DNA of 25,496 bases, taken from NCBI GenBank assembly GCA_049287565.1, contig JBAQGA010000181.1, forward strand, positions 1 to 25,496, read 5' to 3'. The position numbers and the translations under genes were made by a program. Origin of the DNA: UBA8522 sp049287565. GTDB taxonomy: Bacteria; Acidobacteriota; Aminicenantia; Aminicenantales; UBA8522. Positions 13,684 to 20,640 of the stretch are shown piece after piece. The notes under the pieces were generated by a model, which worked only from the letters and a program-made list of their open reading frames with translations, searched no databases and was not told the origin of the DNA. The number at the start of each line of letters is the position of its first letter. Position 1 is the stretch's first letter.

Positions 13684-13762
13684 CTAATCTTACCTCTGAA
13701 CGCTCTTTGGGTTTTTTTGTATCTTGGATTGCCTACCCCGCTTCATGGTGAGGGACCTATCG

Positions 13763-15097
13763 CTATTCCCCGCCGATCTGGAGAAGCTTGACCCGGAAGG
13801 TCGGGGCCGTCATCGTCCGGTTGAGGTCGAGGTTGTCGGCCACCATGTCGATGCCGTTGAGCATCTCGTCGGCCGTCCCGGCGATGGTCAACCCCTTGAC
13901 CGGGAAAGCGATCTTCCCGTCCTCGACCCAGAACCCGGCCGCCCCGCCGCTGAAATTGCCGTTGACGGGGTTGATGCCGTAGCCGGTGACTTCTTTGACC
14001 AGGAGACCCACCTTTGTCGCCCTGATGATGTCTTCCGGCTTGGCCTCTCCTGCGGCCATGTAGAAACTGTGCGGTCCGATCCCGGGCAGGTCCGTGAAAG
14101 CACCCCGCGAGGCGTTCCCTGTGCTCTGGACTCCCGCCCTCTTGGCCACGATCGTGTTGTACATGAAGCCCTTGAGGACGCCCTGGTCGATGATGACCCT
14201 TTTCTGGGTCGGCACGCCCTCGCCGTCGAAAGGCGCCGAGGCCATCCCTTTCTCCCGCGTCCCGTCGTCGATGAGCGTGATCAGCTCCGACCCGATCTTT
14301 TGGCCCAGGCTCCTGGCGAGAAAGCTCGCCCCTTGCAGGACCCGCTCACCGTTGACAGCGCCCAGGACCCCGCCGAGGAGCGCGTAGGCGACGTCCCGGT
14401 CGAAGATGACGGCGGCTTTCTGTGTTTTTACGGGTTTCGGGTCGAGCATCTCGTAGGCGTCGCGGGCCGCCTTGGCCGCTACTTCCTCCGCCGGCTTGAG
14501 GTCCTTATAGAACCTCCGGCTGCAGAACTCCCCGCCCGATGATTTCTGCTCTCCTTTTTCCGCCACTACCGACACCCCAAATCCGCAGCCGCCATTCTTG
14601 TAGCTCTTGACCAGCCCGTTGGAATTGGCGATGAAGACTTCACCCTCCGCCTCTCTGTAGCTCGCTCCGTCGCTCTTGGTGATCCGGGAATCCTTCATGG
14701 CCAGTTCCTCTGTCCGTTTCGCCAGGTCGATCTTCTCTTCGACCTTGACCTCCGCAATCTGGGGGTCGTAAAGCCCGGTCACTGAGGTCATCCCCTTGTC
14801 ATCCGGCAGGACATTGTTCGGGTCCGCGGTCGTAATCTTAGCGAACCCGATGGCCCGTCCGATGGCGTCATCCAGGGCCTCCTCACCGAGGTCGTTCGAG
14901 CTGGCGAAGGCCATCCGGCCTTGGATGAAGACGCGGAATCCGCCTCCGTATCCGGCCGCCTCCTGGACGGTTTCGACCTCGCCCTTCCTGACCTCGAGGC
15001 GGAGGTTCCGGCTGGTTTCAAGATAGACCTCGGCCGCGTCGGCTCCGCGCTTCCGGCATTTCTTGACCAGTTGTTCGGCTAATTCTTTGTAGTCCAT
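13763..15097 (-). CDS. tldE: TldE/PmbA-family protein, partner of TldD
   Basis: This 444-aa TldE/PmbA protein opens with MDYKELAEQLVKKCRKRGAD. It contains the shared TldD/PmbA fold, with RLEVRKGEVETVQEAAGYG near the N-terminus and GVQSTGNASRG plus YGINPVNGNFSGGAAGFWVE in the C-terminal domain. In E. coli TldD and TldE form a heterodimeric zinc peptidase that degrades unfolded peptides and matures microcin B17. TldE lacks the zinc motif, as here. No signal peptide is visible, in contrast to the TldD encoded 24 nt upstream in the same operon. The start is supported by GGGAGAAAACC before the ATG. Confidence 0.95.
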   Translation of the reverse strand: MDYKELAEQLVKKCRKRGADAAEVYLETSRNLRLEVRKGEVETVQEAAGYGGGFRVFIQGRMAFASSNDLGEEALDDAIGRAIGFAKITTADPNNVLPDDKGMTSVTGLYDPQIAEVKVEEKIDLAKRTEELAMKDSRITKSDGASYREAEGEVFIANSNGLVKSYKNGGCGFGVSVVAEKGEQKSSGGEFCSRRFYKDLKPAEEVAAKAARDAYEMLDPKPVKTQKAAVIFDRDVAYALLGGVLGAVNGERVLQGASFLARSLGQKIGSELITLIDDGTREKGMASAPFDGEGVPTQKRVIIDQGVLKGFMYNTIVAKRAGVQSTGNASRGAFTDLPGIGPHSFYMAAGEAKPEDIIRATKVGLLVKEVTGYGINPVNGNFSGGAAGFWVEDGKIAFPVKGLTIAGTADEMLNGIDMVADNLDLNRTMTAPTFRVKLLQIGGE

Positions 15098-15121
15098 GGT
15101 TTTCTCCCTGTTCTCCCGGCT

Positions 15122-16645
15122 TTACCTAGCCCGTGACCCGCCGACGTTGATCCCCCGGATCCTGACCGTGGGCTGGCCGGCCGTGACCTCGGCCGCCTGG
15201 CCCTTGCCGCAGATCCCGGGGCCGAAATCCAGGTTGTCCCCGACAGCATCGATCCCCTGGATGACATCGAGACAGTTCCCGATCAGGGTAGCGCCCTTGA
15301 CCGGGGTCGTCTTTTTCCCGTTCTCGATGAGGTACGCTTCGCGGCAGGTGAAATTAAAAACCCCCGTCGTCGGGTTGACACTGCCGCCGCTCAGGCTCTG
15401 GACGTAGAGCCCGCTCTTGGTCGAAGCCAGGATATCGGCCGGCTTGTCGTTCTGGTTGTCGATGAAGGTGTTGGTCATCCGGACGATGGGGAGATACCGG
15501 AAGCTCTCCCGGCGGCCGTTCCCTGTCCGCTCCATTTTGATCTGTTTGGCCGAGAGGATATCGGTCATGAACTTGACCAGCACACCGTCCTGGATGAGGA
15601 CGTTTCGCTTCATCTGGGTGCCTTCCTCATCGTAGTTGGTCGTCCCCCGGAAGCAGGGGAGGGTGCCGTCGTCCACCATGGTGAATTTCTCGCTGGCCAC
15701 CTTCTGGCCGAGTTTGCCGACGAACACCCCGGTCTGGCGGGCGATATTGTCGCCCTCGAGCGGATGACCGACGGCCTCGTGGACGAGCACTCCGCCCCAG
15801 CCGTTCTGCATGACCACGTCCATCTTTCCGGCCGGGGCGTCCTTGGCCTCGAGCATGACGATGGATTCCCGGGCGCAGGTCCGGGCCGCGTCCTCGGGCT
15901 TGAGCTCATCGAACATCTCGATCCCGGAATGCCGGCTCAGCCTCTCCCGGCCCATGTGGGAGGTGTTGCTGCCGACGCCGAGGGTCTGGACGATGAAGAA
16001 GATGAGAGGCAGCTCGTCGCTCAGGTAGAGTCCCTCGCTGTTGGCGATCGTTCGGCCGCGGACCTCGTCGTAGTAATCGATCGAGGCCATCTTGATCCGG
16101 GCGTCGTAACCGAGCGCAGCGTCATGGGCTCGCTTCATGATCTCCAGACGTTTTTCATCGGCGACCGTCTGGAGCGGGACCTTGACCGTGATGTAAGAGG
16201 GCCTCTTCTCCTCCTTAATGTCCACGGGCTTGATGGTCCGCCCGCCCCGGGCGACATACGAGGCCACCTCGGCGGCCCGGATGAGCTTGTCCTCGGCGAT
16301 CTCATCGGTATAGGCATAGCCCGTCTTGTCCCCGGAGATGACCCGGACGCCGGCCCCCTGACTGATCCCGAAAACGGCGCTCTTGAACTTGCCCTCCTCG
16401 AGGAGGATGGAGCGCGATATCCGGTGCTCGATATAGACCTCCCCGAACTCGCCGCCCTGGCTCAAGGCGTGACGGATGACCTTGTTGAGGGCCTCAAAGG
16501 GGAGCTCCGACCTGGCCGGGGCCTGGCCGGCCAGTAAGCTCCGCAGCAGGGCGGGTGTGGCCGCCACAGCCAGGCCTCCCTTGAGGCCCAGTTCGAGAAA
16601 CTTGCGCCGGGGGATATCCCCGACAAAATCACTTTTAAGACTCAT
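15122..16645 (-). CDS. tldD: TldD-family zinc metallopeptidase with Tat signal
   Basis: This 507-aa TldD protein has the zinc-binding HExxxH motif as HEAVGH (about residues 289-294), set in LVHEAVGHPLEGD, and the usual downstream GTMKRN-like segment (EGTQMKRNVLIQDGVLVKFM). It begins MSLKSDFVGDIPRRKFLELG, followed by a hydrophobic stretch and AGQA. R13-R14-K-F-L plus that stretch is a twin-arginine export signal, whereas E. coli TldD is cytosolic. The start at 16645 is preferred over an upstream extension because of AGAGGAG 6 nt before it and a promoter at 16694-16723. The tldE gene follows after 24 nt. The peptidase probably works outside the cytoplasm together with TldE; this is inferred. 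Confidence 0.93.
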   Translation of the reverse strand: MSLKSDFVGDIPRRKFLELGLKGGLAVAATPALLRSLLAGQAPARSELPFEALNKVIRHALSQGGEFGEVYIEHRISRSILLEEGKFKSAVFGISQGAGVRVISGDKTGYAYTDEIAEDKLIRAAEVASYVARGGRTIKPVDIKEEKRPSYITVKVPLQTVADEKRLEIMKRAHDAALGYDARIKMASIDYYDEVRGRTIANSEGLYLSDELPLIFFIVQTLGVGSNTSHMGRERLSRHSGIEMFDELKPEDAARTCARESIVMLEAKDAPAGKMDVVMQNGWGGVLVHEAVGHPLEGDNIARQTGVFVGKLGQKVASEKFTMVDDGTLPCFRGTTNYDEEGTQMKRNVLIQDGVLVKFMTDILSAKQIKMERTGNGRRESFRYLPIVRMTNTFIDNQNDKPADILASTKSGLYVQSLSGGSVNPTTGVFNFTCREAYLIENGKKTTPVKGATLIGNCLDVIQGIDAVGDNLDFGPGICGKGQAAEVTAGQPTVRIRGINVGGSRAR

Positions 16646-16693
16646 GATGACTCCTCTAGGCGATGGAAAGGGATAGGATGAACATAACGCTTG

Positions 16694-16723
16694 ATTATAG
16701 CGTACCCGGCCGGAAAAACTCAA
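16694..16723 (-). promoter_or_regulatory. sigma70-type promoter of tldD-tldE
   Basis: On the minus strand TTGAGT (16723-16718) and a perfect TATAAT (16699-16694) are 18 nt apart. The leader is about 42 nt and ends with AGAGGAG before the ATG at 16645. Confidence 0.75.
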
Positions 16724-16771
16724 AAATCAAACCGGAAGCCTTTCCAAACATGAGATCTTCATGATGGGCGT

Positions 16772-16877
16772 AGGAGGCCGCCCTGAAGCCCCCGTAGCGG
16801 GGGGGCCCGTCAGTTTTCTGACGGGGGGAACCGACGGGACTGGTTCCCCGGGGTGCGGGGGAAAAGGGCGGCTTCCT
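16772..16877. repeat. structured element: outer stem enclosing three hairpins
   Basis: A 13-nt outer arm (16772-16784) pairs with 16865-16877, with one G-U pair if transcribed. Inside lie three consecutive hairpins: CCCCCG/CGGGGG (16789-16803, 3-nt loop), CCCGTCAG/CTGACGGG (16806-16825, TTTT loop) and GGGGAACC/GGTTCCCC (16825-16849, 9-nt loop). It lies in the intergenic space between divergent tldD and the S9 peptidase gene, about 100 nt before the latter. It could be a structured leader, a small RNA, or a small mobile palindromic element. I see no open reading frame in it. Confidence 0.6.
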
Positions 16878-16979
16878 GTGGCCATTGGAACACCCTAACG
16901 GAAATGCTGACAATAGAACCAATCCCTCAAAATACCGTAATATATAGAGAATCCATCTATGCAATAAAGGAGACGCTTC

Positions 16980-19256
16980 ATGATGAACAGACGCATAAAG
17001 GCAGCGCTTTGGTTTTTGCTTCTCGTTTTGGTCCTTGTCGGGCCGATACCCGGTTTCGGCCAGGTGCGGGGATACGAACTTTACAAAAAGCTCACGACGG
17101 AACGGAGCAAGCTCGTTTCATTCGAAGGGGCCCGCGAGGTCCGCTGGGCACCCGACGGCGGATCTTACATTGTCAGCAAGGACAAGACCTTCTTCAAAAT
17201 CGATCCCGCCGGCGGGGAAGAATCCCCCCTGTTTGATGATCAGCAAATCATCGCCGCCTACAACACGGTTACGGGCGAAACCGCCGACAAGCTTCCTTTT
17301 ACCCAGTTCGATTTCATCGAAGACGGAGCGAAAATCCGGTTCTATCGGGACAATAACACCCGGGTTTTTTTCTACGACCTGACCACCCACGAGATGCGGA
17401 TGTTCAAGGTCCGTCCGCCGGAGAGGGGCGTCCGGTTTGCCCGGTATCAGGAGGAATTCTCTCCGGACTACCGGTACACGGCCTATGTCGAAGACTACAA
17501 TCTTTATCTCAGAAACATAGAAAAGGACACGATTGCCGCCTTGACCACAGACGGCCATGAAGACCTGCGGAACGGCTACCCCGACTGGGTCTATGCCGAG
17601 GAGTTCGCCCAGTTCTATTGCTTCTGGTGGTCGCCCGATTCGAAGAAGATCGCCTACATGCAGTTCGACGAAAGCCCTGTCCGGAAGTTCCCCGTGCTCC
17701 ATGATGAGTCATACGATTTCAAACTCGAAATGCAGAGCTTCCCACGGGTCGGAGAGAATAACCCGATCATCCGATTCTTCATCGTCGACGTCGAGACCAA
17801 GAAGCGGGTTCAGGTCGACACCGGCCTCGAAACCAACGTCTATCTCTACAACGGACGGTGGTCTCACGACGGCAGTGAATTCACTCTCAAACGGATGAAC
17901 CGGCTGCAGAACAAGGTGGAAATCCTCTCCGCCGATCCCGCTACCGGCGAGTCCAGAGTCTTGTTCGAAGAAGAAGAGCCGGCCTTCATGACCGAGGGCA
18001 TCGGATTCATGCAGCAGGGGAATGAAATTCATTTCCTGCCCGACAACACGCATTTCCTGCGCTCGTCGGAAAGAAGCGGCTGGAGGGAGATCTATCTCTA
18101 TGACTTCGATGGGAAGCTCATCCGTCAGGTTACCAAGCACAAACTCCCGGTGGCCGGCATTGAAGCCGTGGACATGGACAACCAATGGATCTATTTCACC
18201 GGGCACGAAAACCGGGGCCTGGAGTCGCATCTGTATCGGATCAAGCTGGACGGGTCGAAATTCACCCGCTTGACCAAAGAGCCGGGCTCCCACAGGGTCA
18301 GCGTGTCTCCGGGCGGCCGCTATTTTTCCGACACCTTCAGCTCTTTCGACAGCCCCGCAACTTTCCGCCTCCACAAAGGTGACGGCACGTATATCAAGGA
18401 ACTGGGAAGGACCGTTTTCAAGGAAGAATACCAAGCGCTCGGCCTCATCCCTCCCGAGCATTTCGTCTTCAAATCCGGGGACGGCAAGTACGATCTCGAC
18501 GGCATCCTATTCAAACCGGCCGATTTCGACGCCCAGAAGAAATATCCGGTCATCTATACGGTCTACATGGGACCCGGCACCAAGGCCATCAGCAATCAAT
18601 ACTACGGGGACGGCTACCAGCAGGCCTTGGCCCAGCTCGGCTTTCTCGTCGTGAACATTGACAACCGCGGGCTGCTTCGCAGGGGGAAAGAGTTTGAATC
18701 AGCGGGCTACGGAAAACTGGGACAGACCGATCTGGAGGACCTGGTGGCATCCGTCGTCTATCTCTCCCAGCGTCCCTACGTGGATGCGGGCCGCGTCGGA
18801 ATCACAGGAGTTTCCTATGGAGGCTACATCTCTATCATGGCCTTGTTGAAGGCGTCGGACCGCTTTCACGTGGCGGTCGCGGGATCCCCCGGTGTGGACT
18901 GGACGAACTACGATACCATTTATACCGAACGGTACATGGGGCTTCCCCAATATAATTCCGAGGGCTATGAAAAGGCCAACCCCCTCAACTATGTCAAGAA
19001 CTTGAAAGGGAAACTTCTGCTCCAGCACGGCGCCGTCGATGACAACGTCCACCCCACCCAGGTGATGCAGCTGGTGGATGCTCTTCTCAAGGCGGGTAAA
19101 CAATTCGACTGGTTTATCTATCCCGGGCAGGCCCACGGGATCAGGCTTCAGCAGGCCAGAGACAAACAGATGGACTGGTTCATGATCCATCTGGAACCCG
19201 AGACCGAAGACGCTTATTTTGCGGATAAAAAAACAACTCCCGCTAAGGAGTCTTAG
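16980..19256 (+). CDS. secreted dipeptidyl-peptidase IV-like S9 serine peptidase
   Basis: This 758-aa protein has AAAGGAG 7 nt before the first of two adjacent ATG codons. A signal peptide covers about residues 1-28 (ALWFLLLVLVLVGPIPGFGQ). A DPP-IV-type beta-propeller follows to about residue 500. It includes DWVYAEEFAQFYCFWWSPDS, whose glutamate pair (about 206-207) matches the DPP-IV residues that hold the substrate amino terminus. The C-terminal alpha/beta hydrolase domain carries GVSYGG (S612), HGAVDDNVHP (D687) and GQAHGI (H719), a full catalytic triad. It should remove X-Pro or X-Ala dipeptides from peptides in the periplasm. The gene diverges from tldD-tldE and overlaps the end of pdxA by 14 nt. 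No convincing promoter pair was found; TAATATATA at 16938-16946 may be a -10 element. Confidence 0.94.
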   Translation: MMNRRIKAALWFLLLVLVLVGPIPGFGQVRGYELYKKLTTERSKLVSFEGAREVRWAPDGGSYIVSKDKTFFKIDPAGGEESPLFDDQQIIAAYNTVTGETADKLPFTQFDFIEDGAKIRFYRDNNTRVFFYDLTTHEMRMFKVRPPERGVRFARYQEEFSPDYRYTAYVEDYNLYLRNIEKDTIAALTTDGHEDLRNGYPDWVYAEEFAQFYCFWWSPDSKKIAYMQFDESPVRKFPVLHDESYDFKLEMQSFPRVGENNPIIRFFIVDVETKKRVQVDTGLETNVYLYNGRWSHDGSEFTLKRMNRLQNKVEILSADPATGESRVLFEEEEPAFMTEGIGFMQQGNEIHFLPDNTHFLRSSERSGWREIYLYDFDGKLIRQVTKHKLPVAGIEAVDMDNQWIYFTGHENRGLESHLYRIKLDGSKFTRLTKEPGSHRVSVSPGGRYFSDTFSSFDSPATFRLHKGDGTYIKELGRTVFKEEYQALGLIPPEHFVFKSGDGKYDLDGILFKPADFDAQKKYPVIYTVYMGPGTKAISNQYYGDGYQQALAQLGFLVVNIDNRGLLRRGKEFESAGYGKLGQTDLEDLVASVVYLSQRPYVDAGRVGITGVSYGGYISIMALLKASDRFHVAVAGSPGVDWTNYDTIYTERYMGLPQYNSEGYEKANPLNYVKNLKGKLLLQHGAVDDNVHPTQVMQLVDALLKAGKQFDWFIYPGQAHGIRLQQARDKQMDWFMIHLEPETEDAYFADKKTTPAKES

Positions 19257-20220
19257 AGAGGGCGGCGGCCAGCTTGATCGCCTCGACGAGGCTTGCGGGA
19301 GAGGCGGCGTTCTTGCCGGCGATGTCAAAAGCCGTGCCGTGGTCGGGAGAGGTCCGGATAAAAGGGAGGCCCAGGCTGACGTTGACCCCGGTCTCGAACG
19401 CTTCCAGCTTGAAGGGGATGAGGCCCTGGTCATGATACAGGGCAATGACGATCCTGTTTTTCTGCCGCAAGGCCTTCCGGAAAACAACGTCGGGCGGAAA
19501 GGGGCCGCTGATCCTGATTCCTTCCCGGCGCGCTTTCTTGATCGCCGGAGTGACCTCATCGATCTCTTCTCGGCCCAGCAGGCCGTCCTCCCCGGCGTGC
19601 GGGTTGAGCCCGGCGACCAGGAATTCGAACCCTCCGGGGCACACTTTTTTCAGACTTCTGTCCAGGCCGCGGAAAAAATTCCCCAGGTTCTCCTTCTCGA
19701 CTTTTCTCAAGGCCGCCTTCAGAGACAGATGATGGCTCACCAGTGCCACCTTGAGCGTTTCGGACCAAAAGGCCATGATGGCCTCCGGGTAGAGCCGGCT
19801 CAGGTACTCGGTATGACCTCTATAGCGAACACCGGCCAGCGCCCACGACTTTTTGGAAATCGGGGCCGTGACAACAGCCTCGAGCCGTCCCTTTCGGGCT
19901 TCGTCGACGGCGGCTTTGAAATATCGGAAGGACGCCAGCCCGTTCTCGGCGGACGATATCCCTTTCTTCAGAGTCTTTGGAGAGACAGGAAGATCGCGAA
20001 AGGATAAGGTTCCGGATGAAACCGGCTTTCGGCCGCCGGCCGGCTCGAAGTTGAAGTGGATCCCGACGGACTTTTCCTCCGCCCGCAGGACGCGCTCGGA
20101 ACCGAAAAGGGCGTATTCAGCCGGGGGAAGCCTATACTCCCCGGCAAAGGCCTTGAGGACGATCTCCGGCCCCACTCCCCCCGGATCACCGAGCGTGATC
20201 CCGATCCTCGGAAGAGTCAT
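19243..20220 (-). CDS. pdxA: 4-hydroxythreonine-4-phosphate dehydrogenase PdxA
   Basis: This 325-aa PdxA oxidises 4-phosphohydroxy-L-threonine in DXP-independent of product naming: the step feeds PdxJ in the DXP-dependent pyridoxal phosphate pathway. Family marks are IGITLGDPGGVGPEIVLKA at the N-terminus, VTAPISKKSWALAG, the metal-binding GHTEYL, GLNPHAGEDGLLG and YHDQGLIPFK, and near the end LPFIRTSPDHGTAFDIAG. All the histidine and aspartate ligands expected in these motifs are present. The start codon overlaps the hfq-like stop codon as ATGA, so the pair is coupled. The 3' end overlaps the convergent S9 peptidase gene by 14 nt. Activity on the canonical substrate is likely; PdxA2-type relatives act on other hydroxy acids. 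Confidence 0.95.
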   Translation of the reverse strand: MTLPRIGITLGDPGGVGPEIVLKAFAGEYRLPPAEYALFGSERVLRAEEKSVGIHFNFEPAGGRKPVSSGTLSFRDLPVSPKTLKKGISSAENGLASFRYFKAAVDEARKGRLEAVVTAPISKKSWALAGVRYRGHTEYLSRLYPEAIMAFWSETLKVALVSHHLSLKAALRKVEKENLGNFFRGLDRSLKKVCPGGFEFLVAGLNPHAGEDGLLGREEIDEVTPAIKKARREGIRISGPFPPDVVFRKALRQKNRIVIALYHDQGLIPFKLEAFETGVNVSLGLPFIRTSPDHGTAFDIAGKNAASPASLVEAIKLAAALSKTP

Positions 20221-20552
20221 CGGCTCTTCTTCTTGATATCCGCCTCTTCCTTAGGGCCTTCCGTCTTATAGAGATACTTGATGTTGGCTTTGTAAACCAA
20301 CAGATTGGGAGCATCATCCCGGTTGAGCTTGAAACAGTGGCGGTCGTACCACTCGATGAACCCCTCGATGACCTGGCCGTCGACGAAGACCACGGCCATC
20401 TTGGTCTTCTTGTTCATCTGCTTGAGATAATAGTAGTTCTCCGCGTGGGTATCATAGGGAGGGTGCATCTTTCGCTTGTCCGAGTCGCGGTGCTCCTTTT
20501 CCCGGTTATCACGGATCTCGGCCAAGTTTGGTCTGATGAGTCTTCGGTTCAT
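20217..20552 (-). CDS. hfq: Hfq-like Sm-fold RNA chaperone with N-terminal extension
   Basis: This 111-aa protein has a basic, charged N-terminal extension of about 37 residues followed by an Sm/Hfq fold. The fold comprises helix ENYYYLKQMNKKT, Sm1 strands MAVVFVDGQVIEGFIEWYDR, and Sm2 LLVYKANIKYLYK, with an acidic-lysine tail after it. The alignment with Hfq (VTIYLVNGIKLQGQIESFDQF... MVYKHAIS) is clear by eye. The usual proximal-face residues differ: Q8, Q41, F42 and H57 correspond to E, R, H and A here, while K56 is kept. Hfq binds small RNAs and mRNAs as a hexamer. The ATG follows GGTGGAGAG. The pdxA gene is coupled downstream. A divergent LSm protein of unknown partners remains possible. 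Confidence 0.72.
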   Translation of the reverse strand: MNRRLIRPNLAEIRDNREKEHRDSDKRKMHPPYDTHAENYYYLKQMNKKTKMAVVFVDGQVIEGFIEWYDRHCFKLNRDDAPNLLVYKANIKYLYKTEGPKEEADIKKKSR

Positions 20553-20599
20553 AGAAACTCTCCACCGAATGGGCTGATTTGTGAATTCGATTGTTAATT

Positions 20600-20628
20600 A
20601 TTTTACCACTTTCCCGGCCGGACTTCAA
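20600..20628 (-). promoter_or_regulatory. sigma70-type promoter of hfq-pdxA
   Basis: On the minus strand TTGAAG (20628-20623) and TAAAAT (20605-20600) are 17 nt apart, giving a leader of about 40 nt. The insertion sequence begins only 8-13 nt upstream of the -35 element, so the promoter core survived the insertion but any upstream activator site would have been displaced. Confidence 0.65.
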
Positions 20629-20640
20629 GACCCCGCATCG

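Noticed and set aside
13684..13762. Remaining part of the truncated peptide-binding protein after the hydrolase gene
   Set aside because: The 79 nt between the two stop codons contain no frame resembling the missing domains of SBP family 5, so the gene was not simply split by an insertion.
13724..14542. Plus-strand open frame opposite tldE
   Set aside because: The minus-strand tldE frame has full-length homology. The opposite frame has no ribosome binding site or domain.
16789..16849. Intrinsic terminator pair between divergent genes
   Set aside because: The hairpins are GC-rich, but none is followed by a T-tract, and both flanking genes start there and do not end there, so terminators would not be expected at this place.
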